From: Prunus persica | Lineage: Eukaryota; Streptophyta; Magnoliopsida; Rosales; Rosaceae | NCBI RefSeq assembly: GCF_000346465.2 | Contig: NC_034013.1 | Span: 8,122,216 to 8,186,215 of the forward strand | Direction of reading: 5' to 3' | Length of the DNA: 64,000 nt | Shown: positions 22,029 through 33,191 of the stretch, one piece after another | How the letters are laid out: every line of letters begins with the position of its first letter | Position numbering within the stretch: the stretch's first letter is position 1 | The notes under the pieces: model-generated | The model's database searches: none | What the model was told of the DNA's origin: nothing | The model's input: the letters and a program-made list of their open reading frames with translations, nothing else | Translations under genes and position numbers: made by a program

Positions 22029-23384
22029 TGTTGGGGCTCTGAAGATTGAGAGAGCGAGAGGCCGTCCGACGGTGACGGCGACGGTGACGGTGGCGGAGGA
22101 TCGTTTACTTTGACGACGGGAAGGAAAGGATCGGCCTTGAGCCCTTTGTCAGGAATCAATCGCTCATCAATTCATAGTTGCTCAACATCTCGTCGTTTGG
22201 TACTGTGATCTTACTTTTGGGAGCGTTGGATGGGCTTAGCCCAGCTATGTGGCGCCAAGGGAGAGCCCAATAGCAACCTTAGTCAGTTCTCTACCAAGCC
22301 CAACTTTGTTTTCTTCTTGCCTTTTTATTTGTTTGTTCTTTTATGTAATTTTCTTTTACGCAAACGATATTGAGGGAGGGAAGAATCGAACGCATGATAT
22401 GGAGAAGGCACAGAATCAAATAGTTTCTTGGATATACTAAACATAGATATGCTTTATCCTTTTTAAGTGTTTTCAAAATTCCATGGGCAGTCATTTTGTA
22501 TCAAGTAATATGCATTTCGCTAATGATCATTGAATTCAATAACATTAGTTTATATTTTATTAGAGGAAATTCTAAGTTTAAATATCATGATCGATAATTA
22601 TTGAATAAAAAAACTCCTGCCATCTATGATTTTGCTCCTTGTCATGTGGTAGTTGTGGGTTATAATAAATAATGAACCATAGTTGCATCAACAAATGGTT
22701 GGCCAAAATCATGCTAATCATGTGATCAGTTATAAATGTGGAATAATTTTAGAATGGAAAATACTGAGAAGATCATCTTTAGATACTAACTTGTCTATCA
22801 TGATGGGACATATTGTATTGATGGGCTCTACCTCTATTAGAAAGATGATACACAAATTGGTATATATAGTTGGTCTCTCTAGCATCCCCTTTTAAAATCG
22901 TTGAATTTCTTCATCGAATTACCAAAGTGATTTTTCAATATCTTATTTATGATAAACAATTGAAATTTGTAGTGAATATAATTTCGAATAAGTGAAGCAC
23001 TCTAATTATGTATAGTATTACTAAGCTCTTCGTGTTTTCTTGAACAAGTAATATTGAAAGAAGAGGAAATTAACAAAAGACTACGGGTGTATGGATAATG
23101 GATTAATGCTCTTTACTATGTGATCAAAGATCGCAAGCGATTGGTGTTAGCTCAAGTGGTGATCGAAGAGAGGTGTGGAAGAGGACTATTGTAGTCTCTA
23201 TTTTTTTGGAAAAAACAAAAATATTAGTTAATTTCCTTTTTTTTTGGCAAGTGGCAGTGGGTAAGTCACTGACTTATGACTCGGTTGCAAACCAAACGAC
23301 ACCTAACTGGACGACGTATTTGTGGAGGTGAAGGCCAAGCGCGCCACCATTTGCATTTGCAGATAGATAGAGCGAGCGATAGAA
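22029..23384. other. Intergenic between divergent genes
   Basis: It holds the 5' region of the small minus-strand gene and, from about 23270, the probable 5' UTR of the plus-strand deformylase gene. 22250-23250 is AT-rich with no recognised feature. Confidence 0.4.
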
Positions 23385-26365
23385 ATGAGCCTTGTCCAAA
23401 GAGCCTCTCCAAGCCTCCCCAAGCTTTTTGGATTTGCAAAGAGGTCCTTCAAGTCCTTGAGATTTCCGGGTGAGCCCCTCGACCCTTCGTCTTCTCCCAT
23501 CCTCTCCTACGGAATCCATGTCTTCCATGCCCCCGTAAGTCCTATCCTCTTTATCTCTTCTCGCATCGCAGTAGCTTCATTTTCCTTCGTCTTCTTTTTT
23601 TTCTCGGGAACCAAATGGGGATGAGAAAATCGAAAATGGGTGTGTTTTCTAAATAGGATGCAGTTGGGATTGTGGCCAAGCTCTCGGATTGCATTGCTTC
23701 TAAAGGTGGAAACATACTCGGTGCCAGTGTCTTCGTGCCCGAAAACAAGCACGTCTTCTATTCCAGAAGGTACCTTTTGCTTTTGCTGTTTGATATTTTT
23801 TGCCAAATTTCTCAGATTTCATTTGCAAACCGAAATAAATAAATAAGGAATTTTTCTGGTTTTGTTTGGATGGATTGATTGATTGATTATAAGTGCCAAA
23901 GCTTGGAATGAGTTTCATTTGATTGTTTTTGGAACTGTGTAATATTGTTAGGATGAAAAATCTAGTGATTCAACTAATGAATTTTATTATATTTATTCAA
24001 AGAAGAAGAAGATTAAAATATGCAGAGTCAGCTTTTCAAAGATGACTTCGAAAGAAATGGAGCATGTCGATTTGACAGGTTGCTTCCAACAATCCAACAT
24101 TAGTTTTTCCAGAGCCGGCTATTGTTTGATGCAATATGTTGAATTGTACGAACTCTGTGATTAGATAGAACCATGAGACAGCTGAAAATCTAACCGTCTG
24201 CAACTTGGCAGTGAATTTATTTTCGATCCCATTAAATGGCCAAGATCGGAAATGGATGAGGATTTCCGTAAGCTGTTGACAACATACTCTGCGATGAGAT
24301 CTGTTGTCCGGGTTCCAGATCACGACCCCAAGTATAAGATTTGTATCCTTGCCTCAAAGCAGGTGTACCACACACAAATGTTCTTATATATGTACACACC
24401 TAGATACCCATGTTCTTATAAGTTCTAATGTTGTGTATATTAAAACTGTCTTTATGTTGCTGCAGGATCATTGTTTGGTTGATTTGTTACATCAGTGGCA
24501 GGAAGGCAGACTTCCAGTAGACATAACTTGTGTTATAAGGTGAGGTTTTTGGAAGTTTCACTATTGTAGTTCATATTTTGGTTTTCATTCAGAACTTTGA
24601 CCATGGTTGCACTTCCTTGTTTTCCTTTTCATTCCAGTAATCATGATAGAGGTCCAAACACCCATGTGTCTCGCTTTCTTGAAAGACATGGTATACCTTA
24701 TCATTATCTGCAAACAACCAACACTGACAAAAGAGAAGGGGAGATATTGGAGTTGGTTCAAAATACTGATTTTTTAGTTCTTGCCAGGTACATGCAGGTA
24801 AATCAGGTTACAGAATTCTGTGTTCTCACCATTTCATTTCAATTATCACTTAACTTTCTAAAACAGCCATGGGTAAAAGGTGTTGAAATTGAAGTTTGCA
24901 GTGCTGACTGAAGGAACAAGCTTCTTCTTGTTCTTTCATTCTAGAACTAGAAGTCAAAGGATAGTAAACTTTAGTACCAAAAAGGATAGTAAGCTTGAAA
25001 TCTATCAAATCCATTAGTGTCCGCTACTTGAAGGAAGAAAACAAAAGAATAAACAAAGTAGACATATTGCAGATTTGTTGTAAAAGATTAATATTGTAGT
25101 ATCTACGAACTAAAGCATTGTTTTCATTTCCACAGTTATTATCTGGCGATTTTTTGAAGAGCTACGGAAAGGATGTAATTAACATTCATCATGGCCTTTT
25201 GCCATCATTCAAGGGTGGAAAACCATCTAAACAGGTTCACACTTCTTGTCCTTCTATGTGTTAAAACATATTGTTGCCATTTTAAGTATATCTATGCTTC
25301 CATCCTAACTGTCTATGCATGTTTAATTTGGTAGATTATGTTCGCAGGCTTTTGATGCAGGGGTGAAACTTATTGGTGCAACAAGTCATTTTGTCACCCA
25401 AGAACTCGATGCTGGTCCTATTATTGAACAGATGGTAAATACAAATTTTTTACTGCTGCTTTTAATTTTGCCCAGTTCTGAATCTCTGACCATACAGGCT
25501 GATTTTCTGTGGCGATTATTCTCATTTTTGCTGCTATTTGAAAGTTACACCCTTTTTTACTTTTTTTCATAGAAAGCTTTGGTTTTTCCTGGGCAAGTGT
25601 GAGATGGGAACATGATGACATCAAGTTAAACAACTGAACCAAGTTGCATAGAACATGGATCACATTGAAAAGCACGACTTTGCTACCCACCAAGAGCGTG
25701 GTGGGTTGTGGTGGGATAGTCTTAGTTCAGATTATATATCTTACTTTTAGAAGTTAAAGTGCTTTGAAATGCTCGATAGTCAGAATCTTACTAAAACACA
25801 AACTTATGTGAGCCTAAAACTTTTAGTAAAATGCTTTCAATGCCTTGATCCCTCATTAATATTCTGTTCTGGTAATATGAAGCATGATTATAAAATTTTA
25901 TCTCATACCCTGATAACATCATTACTCAGCTTTGTTGGTTGTTGCATCGCATTGTATAAATTTTTTGTAGAGTTTAATATTTAGTGGTCGAAAGAAAAGT
26001 ATATGCTGCTGAAGAACTTGTGCAAACTTGCTGATTTCTGGCTTCTGTAAATTGTTTAAGACAGACATGCTTGCATTTTAGATTATGTGTTCTGTGTGCA
26101 ATGCCCGTCTGTGGGACCTGGAAATTAGATTTATTACCAAGCATTGATATTCAATTATGTGTATATTGTAACTGTAGCAGCTTATAGAGTTTACAATACA
26201 TTCAACTTCAATATGCAGGTTGCAAGAGTTTCACACAGAGATAACTTGCAGAGTTTTGTGCAGAAGTCAGAGAACCTCGAAAAACAATGCCTTACGAAGG
26301 CAATCAAATCGTACTGTGAGCTGCGAGTGTTACCTTATGAGGATAACAAGACTGTTGTATTTTGA
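23385..26365 (+). CDS. PURU: Formyltetrahydrofolate deformylase (PurU type), mitochondrial
   Basis: It hydrolyses 10-formyl-tetrahydrofolate to formate and tetrahydrofolate. In plants this mitochondrial reaction supports photorespiratory glycine oxidation by preventing build-up of 5-formyl-THF. Eight exons: 23385-23534, 23657-23769, 24212-24362, 24466-24539, 24638-24797, 25136-25234, 25348-25434, 26219-26365, total 981 nt, 326 residues, all GT-AG and in frame. The N-terminus is a basic targeting peptide; an ACT domain follows (about 42-125, [20 protein letters not shown]), then the formyltransferase fold. Catalytic residues are visible: Asn232 and His234 in [14 protein letters not shown], and Asp270 in [16 protein letters not shown]. 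The start ATG at 23385 is the first in a frame that gives a plausible transit peptide. Nothing suggests loss of function. Confidence 0.95.
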
Positions 26366-26743
26366 GGGAAAAAAGAACATACTTCTGAGGAGAGGTGGCT
26401 GGCATCTGTTTGTACATTGTATCATTCTTATAAAAAGTTGAAAATACATATTTTCTGCCTTTAAGGGCACGCAAATGAAAATTATAGTTATTGAGGGCCC
26501 ACAGGTTGATTATGAAATTGGCTCTATGCATGTCATAAATCATATTTTGAGGAGTCATTTTATTGGGATGATTTTTGTTTGAACTCCTTATTTGCGTGGG
26601 TAACTGCGCGAACTTAAAAGGCAAAAAAGCAAATAGTTGGGTCTAATTTAGAACCATCCCTTTTATTTTGTTTCTATAAAAAGAGATATTTTCTTCTGTG
26701 TTTTTCCTTTTTTCTTCTTTTGGCATGCAATCTATTCATCTTT
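26366..26743. other. 3' flank of the deformylase gene
   Basis: 3' UTR and spacer, AT-rich; no other feature recognised. Confidence 0.45.
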
Positions 26744-28813
26744 AGCACCAGCTGAAGGAATTTCAGCCATTCCCCTATCATAGGGACTAATGGCAGCATT
26801 CTTTCGGTAACCTTGATTTCAAAGCCGATTCTCCTCGCGAAGCTAAAGAAAACTTTGTATTACTTAATGATCAATGGCTTAAAACAACTGGAAGACAAGA
26901 CCATGTTGCGTAGCAATGTCATTTTATACATGTATGCACTGTCACTCATTGGCAAAAAGTAAAGAAGCAAAGACAAGAAATTCATTACTTAGTAAATTTC
27001 TGTGCATATTATGATGATTCTTCAAGAATTCTCTTAATCTTTTCATTTGGAGGCTGAAATTTTTGCTTTCTTTTGTTTACTTTTAAATATGAGCAAGTGC
27101 CTGAAGAAGCAGCTGCTGTAAGAGTCATAAGGTCACCAGGACTTTGAATGTCCACTGCTGATCTAACAGCAGATGCCACACGGCCATTTCAATGCAATGC
27201 GATGCCAGCAACTCTGTAGCCAAAGCCAAAGCCATGGTCCTTTTTGAGCCAGAACCACTAGAGTTTTCTGCTGCAGTCAGTTACAGCAGCCAAGGCAGCA
27301 ACAACTCCTGCAATGGAGACAGCATAATGCACTCGTGCTCTTTCTACCCGTTCCTTATCTTTCTTCTTCACTGTGCTACTAGTGAACTCCTTATGGTGGA
27401 ACCATTTGCCCATAGACTTCGTTCTCCGAGTATTAACAGACTTTATAATCTTTCCTGTCTGCAAGAAAGAATCAGAACAATTAGAAAACAGAACTGAACT
27501 TGCAATTCAGACTTACAACTATTGATAGAATGTGCCATCCCACTCCTTAGTTTCAGGAATACTTAGGCAATTCAATAGCAAGCCATGAATGAAGGGGACC
27601 AAATTAGGGACATACTGTACATGACTACATTCGTTGGAGTTAAGGGAGACTAGCTTACTAGTTGTGGCACAACAGTTGCTTCTGGGAATTTGTCAGGACT
27701 TTTTTCAAGTAAAATTTGCTTCTGCTTTTGAGCAAGAGCCCTTGAGATTTCTGAAGCAGAAAGACTCCATGACCTTGACAAAAACTCCATAGGCTCCTGT
27801 GGTGTTTGTGGCTGAGGGATTGCAGGCAAGGTTGCCACTATTTTCATCTCCATAGCTTCCTCTACTACATGTTGTAGCCCATGCAAAGAACCAGCACTCT
27901 TCCAAGCTGAAAAATAACCACTTTCCATTTCTTAATTTCAAGTTGTGGTCTTTCTCCAGACAGTTGTCAATAATAGGTCATATAGCCAAGCCTATCAGAG
28001 GATGCCACGTGGCCAAGTAAGGTTGGGGCACTCATATACCGATTCGACCAAGTTGACCGCCCGAGGTACTGTTAATAGGTCTTATAACCGAGCTTATCAG
28101 AGGACGCCACGTGGCCAAGTAAGGTTGGGGTTCTCATGTACCAGCCCGACCAGGTTGACCACCCCAAGTCCACTGTGACGTCGTGTGACCAGAAAAGTAG
28201 AAGCGCTAGTATACTGACCCAACCAGATTCATGTCAGACCAAGTCACTTCACGCACCTAATACCAGCATGGTGGCTGAAAGAGAGCATTTAACGTGTTTC
28301 ACATCCAAGCCAGGTGTTGTCTTACTACTTGGTCCCTGATAATCAGCATAGTGACTGGAGTCCATAACCACTCTCTAATCCCAGCATTAGGAATGGCTAA
28401 AGGTCTTCCATTTTTGCTAGATTAAAGGAGATTGGAATGGCTAAAGATCTCTCCTTTTGCTAGATTTAAGGAGATATGATCTCCCCTTCTCCCTCTATAA
28501 ATACTCTTCACCTACATTGAGACTAGGGCAATAACTCCATTCTCCAGAAAGCTCCATCCATTCATTCTCAAAAGAAGATCATCAGTTCTATCTTTAACTT
28601 AGGCATTGGAGTGGATTTGGCTGGTACCATACCGGTCCTTCCCCCTTTTGATTGTCTAGCTGCTTGAAGTGTGCAAGTTATCCTGGAAGATCGATTCAAC
28701 CCAACAGCCCGAAGTACGTTCAGGTCCTGACCCGAGTTAGGACCCTCGTCCAACAAAACTAGTCTCCCTATCAACAAAAATGTTCTAATTAATCAAAAAA
28801 GCTTTTCTTCTTT
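26744..28813 (-). pseudogene. Broken partial copy of the VAN3-binding-like gene, interrupted by a solo LTR
   Basis: 26744-27964 and 28777-28813 align closely with about 42110-43500 (the intact gene), introns included, so this is a DNA-level segmental duplicate rather than a retrocopy. It covers part of exon 3, exon 2 (about 27180-27465), exon 1 (27928-about 27660) and upstream sequence. It lacks exons 4-6, which encode the pleckstrin-homology part. Exon 2 has lost about 25 bp after 27188 relative to the parent (27188 versus 42558) and carries small insertions near 27284, shifting the frame. A solo LTR sits 24-37 bp upstream of the former start codon. The copy cannot make the full protein. Confidence 0.85.
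27965..28776 (+). mobile_element. Solo LTR of a Ty3/gypsy-type element
   Basis: The 812-bp segment begins TGTCAATAAT and ends ATCAACA. The parental locus at about 43452-43475 lacks it, so it is an insertion. It has CTATAAATACTC near 28494 (TATA box) and a leader with GGCTGGTACCATACCGGTCC (28619), similar to the 3' LTR at 6.49 kb. Its first 210 bp is an imperfect tandem duplication of about 105 bp (GCCACGTGGCCAAGTAAGGT at about 28004 and 28108). No internal retroelement sequence and no clean 5-bp target duplication is present; a few bases of the target seem lost. Confidence 0.75.
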
Positions 28814-28814
28814 A

Positions 28815-29268
28815 GGCCACCTCCACCGCAGCCCATTTTGCCAGGGCAAGAGGCCCCCCAAGTGGGGTTTGGACCTCCAGCGCAGGAGAAGTAGCCTGGG
28901 CAAGCACTGGGTCCCACCAGCCCTGGCAAGCCCAAAGGCAGATCTTGTTTGGGCTTCAGCCCGAAGGCGCTGATGTCAGGAAGCAAAAAAATTCAAAAAA
29001 ATACATATGAAATTCATTTTTTTTAAATATATGAAATTCATTTTTTTTAAATAAAAAAAATTACCAAAAATTTATGGATGTTTTCCCTATAAATAAATAA
29101 CAATTTTTATTAAAAAAATTCAATTTCTAAATTGTTTATATTTTGTTGCATATTCTTTTTTTTTTTTCTTGCCATTGCCCTAGCCTTTTGGGATGGAACC
29201 AAAAAAGGCAAGGCTGCCACTATTCACGTGAATAGTAGCAGCCCTTGCTTTGCCTTTGCCTTAACCTT
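28815..29268. other. GC-rich to AT-rich insert, possible Harbinger-type MITE
   Basis: Homology to the parent gene stops at 28813. The insert begins after TTA with GGCCACCTCCACC and ends near AACCTT before another TTA (29269-29271). TTA on both sides fits PIF/Harbinger target preference, but the two ends are not inverted repeats of each other, so the element may be chimeric or truncated. It includes the 18-bp palindrome ACTATTCACGTGAATAGT at 29219-29236. Confidence 0.4.
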
Positions 29269-29325
29269 TTAGAGCAACTCCACCCATGAGGGCAAAGTCT
29301 AAGGCAAGGGCAAGCAAGGGCTGCC

Positions 29326-29343
29326 ACTATTCACGTGAATAGT
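29326..29343. repeat. Subterminal perfect palindrome
   Basis: ACTATTCACGTGAATAGT is an 18-bp perfect palindrome with a central CACGTG. The same sequence occurs at 29219-29236, 107 bp away, in the neighbouring element end. Confidence 0.8.
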
Positions 29344-29499
29344 GTCAGCCTTGCCATTTGTGGTTCCACCCACAAGGGCAAAGTCTAGGGCAATTCCTAT
29401 TCATTGTACTTTATTTCCTATTTTTTTATACTTTAAATCATTAATTTTGATAATCTTTTGTAATTAAATTTTCGGATAAGATTTTCGGATGAGAATCTC

Positions 29500-29800
29500 G
29501 GTTGCCACGTATCTTATTCCAGATAAAATTTTCGGATATTCATTAATAAAAATTATAATCTCAGATTTCCGATAAAATTTTCACCCTCTAAAATTGTGCC
29601 ACGTGTCCCATGTCAGATAAGATTTTCAGATATTTTAAAAAAATTATAATCTCATATTTCAGATAAGATTTTCACCCTCTAAAATTATGCCACGTGTCCC
29701 ATGTCTGATAAGATTTTCAGATATTTTTTTACAAATAGTGATCTCAGATTTCAGATAAGATTTTCACCCTCTAAAATTGTGCCACGTGTCATCTCTATCT
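29500..29800. repeat. Subterminal tandem repeats of about 92 bp upstream of the transposase
   Basis: Three or more units, each with TTTTCACCCTCTAAAAT, GCCACGTGTC and GATAAGATTTTC; GCCACGTGTC begins near 29598, 29690 and 29780. They stop 20-30 bp before a TATA box (CTATAAAAC, about 29811). Such repeats are plausible transposase-binding or promoter sites. Confidence 0.75.
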
Positions 29801-29903
29801 TCTGAATCCCTCTATAAAACTACACCATCAACACCACTCCTCTCACACCATCTCTGATATATTCCTTCATTTCTCAGATTTTACAAAACACATTATACTC
29901 TCA

Positions 29904-31265
29904 ATGTCAAACTTCAGGAGGGTGTTGGAGAGGCAACAGAAAGAATGGGAAGAAATCCGGCGTAGACGTGAGGAAGAAGATCGGGACGCCGATGAAGAAG
30001 AGAAAGAAATGCTTGAAGTAGCGGCGGTGTGTATGATGAATCAATCAAGCCAACACCATCGTCGTCGTGCCCCGAATGTGGACAGACGCAGAGAGTCTCG
30101 GGGTAAGAATCTCTTGGAGGATTACTTTATCCCAAATTCGTTATATCCTGCTCATAAGTTTCGAGAGAGATATAGAATGCAGCCACATTTGTTCCAAAAA
30201 ATCATGCATGATATTTGTAATTACGACACATACTTCATTCAAAAGCATGATGCTGTTGGAGTTTTGGGTCTTATCCCGGAGCAAAAACTTACAGCTGCTT
30301 TGCGGATGCTTGCTTATGGGGCATCTGCAGAGCATGTGGATGAGATTGCAAGGATGGGAAAATCTACTATCCTAGAGTGCTTGGTGAGATTCTGTGATGC
30401 AGTGGAAAATTTATACACGAGGGAGTACTTTCGCAAACCCACTCCGAGGGACCTGCAAAGGCTTCTACAAAAAGGCGAGGCTCGAGGTTTCCCAGGAATG
30501 ATCGGAAGCATCGATTGCATGCATTGGCAGTGGAAGAATTGTCCTACTGCGTGGCAAGGAGAGTATGGGAATTGGAAGGGCCAAAAAAGTATCATTTTGG
30601 AGGCCGTAGCTTCATTCGACACTTGGGTTTGGCATGCCTTTTTCGGGGTTGCCGGATCTCAAAATGACCTCAATGTCCTTGGTCAATCCTCAGTGTTCGA
30701 CGAGGTATTGCGAGGTCATTCCCCTCAGGTCACATACCAAATCAACAATACCGTATACTCTGGTGAGTACTACCTTGCCGACGGAATTTATCCTAGGTGG
30801 ACGACATTCGTGAAAACAATTCCGAATTCCCAATCCGAGAAGGAAAGAAGCTTTGCTTCCTTTTAAGAAGGTTACAGGAAAGACGTGGAAAGGTGTTTCG
30901 GTATCTTGCAAGCTCGTTGGGCAATTATCAGGGGTGCTGCTCGGATGCTAGACGAGGAGGTGCTGAGGAGTATTATGATGACTTGCATCATCCTCCACAA
31001 CATGATTATGGAGGATGAGTATGACTACGATGCTCCAGAGGTGTTTGAACCCGATCCTATGAACATGGCGTTGACAAGAATATATGAAAGGCCGATGGGA
31101 CCAAATGGACTACCAATGGAGCCCGAACCGTTACTTCAGGATGGTCGATTCAACAACCCCATGATTGATCGTTATCAAGAAATGCAATCTTCATATGTTC
31201 ACGAAAGACGTCAAGTTGACTTGATCGAGCACTTGTGGCAGATGAAAGGCAATCATAATGGATGA
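29904..31265 (+). pseudogene. PIF/Harbinger transposase (DDE_4 type) with one premature stop
   Basis: This single reading frame of 454 codons is interrupted only by TAA at 30864-30866, where related proteins usually have Gln. The N-terminal part is charged and Arg-rich; the central part has the DDE nuclease. The three acidic residues are visible: Asp204 in GSIDCMHW, Asp293 in LADGIYP and Glu329 in DVERCFG (after the stop), giving a DDE35-like spacing. The C-terminus is Pro/Met-rich. The enzyme cuts and joins element ends, usually together with the Myb-like partner encoded by the convergent gene at 31586-32758. A TATA box lies at about 29811. The single stop means this copy needs readthrough or is dead. 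Confidence 0.9.
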
Positions 31266-31585
31266 AGGCTAGATTCGTGCTTTGTTTGGAATTATGCTTT
31301 GTTTTTAATTATGCTTTGTTTTTGTGTGTGGTGTTTTGTGGAATTATTGCGAGGTCTTTTTTATTATTATGCTTTTATGTATGGTTTGTTTTGTGTGTTG
31401 TTTGCAATAAATGAAGGTTTGTTTTTAATTAATCTTTGTGAGGAATGCTCAAATGTTTTTAATAAATAGTCCAATTATTGAATGCTTTTTTGATTGAATA
31501 AAAAAGAAACAATACAACAAATTAAAGGATAATACAACAATTTAAAAAAAAATACAACAATTATAAAAAAATACAACAATACAAT
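31266..31585. other. Spacer between the convergent Harbinger genes
   Basis: AT-rich 3' regions of both genes, with several AATACAACAAT-type repeats at about 31510-31580. Nothing else recognised. Confidence 0.5.
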
Positions 31586-32758
31586 CTAATGGTTTTCATC
31601 ATTTAGCCAATCCGTATTGCTAGGTCCGTCGTCATGGAAAAGTTTTCTTCTCATCACATCCCTTTGTTTATGTTTCCAATAGGCCTTTGTTTCAGGAGAC
31701 ATATGGCTCGTATCCATGGCCATGATTTTCATCTCTCTGTCATCGTCGTCTTTTTCTTTTGCATGTTGCTTTTCAATTGCAAAGGCTTCCAATCGTGCCT
31801 TGTCCGCTTCATCTCTCCTCAAGTCTCTCTCAAATCTTAGAGAGTTGTTCTTAGCTATTTGCTCGAATATTTGAATACAATCAATGTTCGAAGTGGCCCC
31901 TCTCTTGGCCTTTGCCGCCTTTCTCCCAATAGGTCTCGGCGGACGTGGGAGTGGTGACTCCGTTTCCATTGGGGAGTCCAATGGCGAATTGGTTGATGGC
32001 GATTCGTGGAGCGGCGTCTCATGCAACATAACCGGGGGTGCAGTAAGAATAATTTTGAATCTGGAACAATCCTTGACAATTTCCCAACATTGGAAATGCA
32101 CAAAACTTTTTTTCCCTTGCCCCATGGCACCGAACCACATTTGTGCTTGTATGATCTATTCAAAATAAATAATTGGAAGTGCATTAAAAAAATATACAAT
32201 GCAAGAAATTATAAACTATTTTGAAATGCAAGAATAAAATTGATTATGTAAATAAATATAGACAAATTGAAAATGCAAAAATAAAAATAAAGATTATGCA
32301 TGAAATTATAAACTATTTTGAAATGCAAGACTAAAATTGATTATGTAAATAAATAAAGCCAATTAGGAAATGCAAAAATAAAATAAACATTGTGCAACAA
32401 AAAGAAATAGAATATGCAATAAAAAAAAGTTACATTAAATTGATTAAAATGGCAATTAAAAATATTTTACCTCATCGGAAAGATTTTGACCGCTCCGAAT
32501 GTTCTCCTTCGCTTTTGTCAAGGCATTTCTCCATTTTCCTAACTCTTTGTTTAGAAGTTTCCATCTACTAGACAAAGCCATTTCGGTCCGAATGGAACCC
32601 GATCTTTGACAAAATTCTCCATGAATTTTGCTCCACATATGATGGAACTTCATCTCATTGCCCGTGATAGGGTCATGACTAACGTTCACCCAAGACTCGC
32701 ACAACACAATATCTTCTTGGGTTGACCACGAGCCTCCGATTTCGACAGAAGATGCCAT
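31586..32758 (-). CDS. PIF/Harbinger ORF1, Myb/SANT-like DNA-binding protein
   Basis: Two exons: 32758-32471 and 32155-31586, joined by a GT-AG intron. Together they are 858 nt, 285 residues, with no stop. The N-terminal half (SWSTQEDIVLCESWVNVSHD, then MWSKIHGEFCQ and LSSRWKLLNKELGKW) is a Myb/SANT-like trihelix domain. The second exon continues CWEIVKDCSRF and then a low-complexity and coiled-coil tail with KAYWKHKQRDVMRRK, like the NAM-associated C-terminal region of plant Harbinger ORF1 proteins. It normally binds subterminal sites and brings the transposase to the nucleus and to DNA. Unlike the transposase, this gene appears intact. The start at 32758 was preferred to an upstream in-frame ATG (32791) because the domain begins just after it. 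Confidence 0.85.
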
Positions 32759-33091
32759 TTGTTTATTTTCTACAAATGGAAAGTAGTACAAAAATGTGAG
32801 TGGATAGTAAAAAATATTGGAAGGAGAAGAGTTTGTATGGAATTGGTGTGGAAAGTGGAAAATATGAGTAGAGAGTAAAAAATATTTGAAGGAGATGAGT
32901 TTGTATGGAGAATTGGTGTGGAAAATGAATAATGTGAGTGGATAGTAGAAAATATTGTATGGAGAAGAAATTGTATGAGATTTGTGTGAAAGTAGATAAA
33001 ATGGTAGGTATTTATAGGGAAAAAATACATACTTTTTGGTATTTTTTTAAAAAAAATTCAGATTTCCGATTTTTAGATTTTTTAATTTTTT

Positions 33092-33191
33092 NNNNNNNNN
33101 NNNNNNNNNNNNNNNNNNNNNNNNNNNNNNNNNNNNNNNNNNNNNNNNNNNNNNNNNNNNNNNNNNNNNNNNNNNNNNNNNNNNNNNNNNN
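33092..33191. other. Assembly gap (100 N)
   Basis: Exactly 100 N, a conventional placeholder for a gap of unknown size. It lies where the right end of the Harbinger element and the start of the RPC6 5' region should meet, so the true length and content here are unknown. Confidence 0.98.

Larger units (their letters stand above)
29272..33091. mobile_element. PIF/Harbinger DNA transposon with both genes; right end lost in the assembly gap
   Basis: The left end GAGCAACTCCACCC follows TTA (29269-29271), the usual 3-bp target type. Inside are a palindrome (29326-29343), tandem repeats, a transposase gene on the plus strand and a Myb/SANT-like gene on the minus strand, convergent. This two-ORF layout is the hallmark of PIF/Harbinger. 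The right terminal repeat should lie in or just beyond the N run at 33092. The transposase has one in-frame stop, so this copy is probably not autonomous now, but it is otherwise well preserved. Confidence 0.8.

Noticed and set aside
27192..27497. Plus-strand ORF of 101 codons
   Set aside because: Antisense to exon 2 of the broken VAN3-binding-like copy; the same shadow ORF exists opposite the intact gene.
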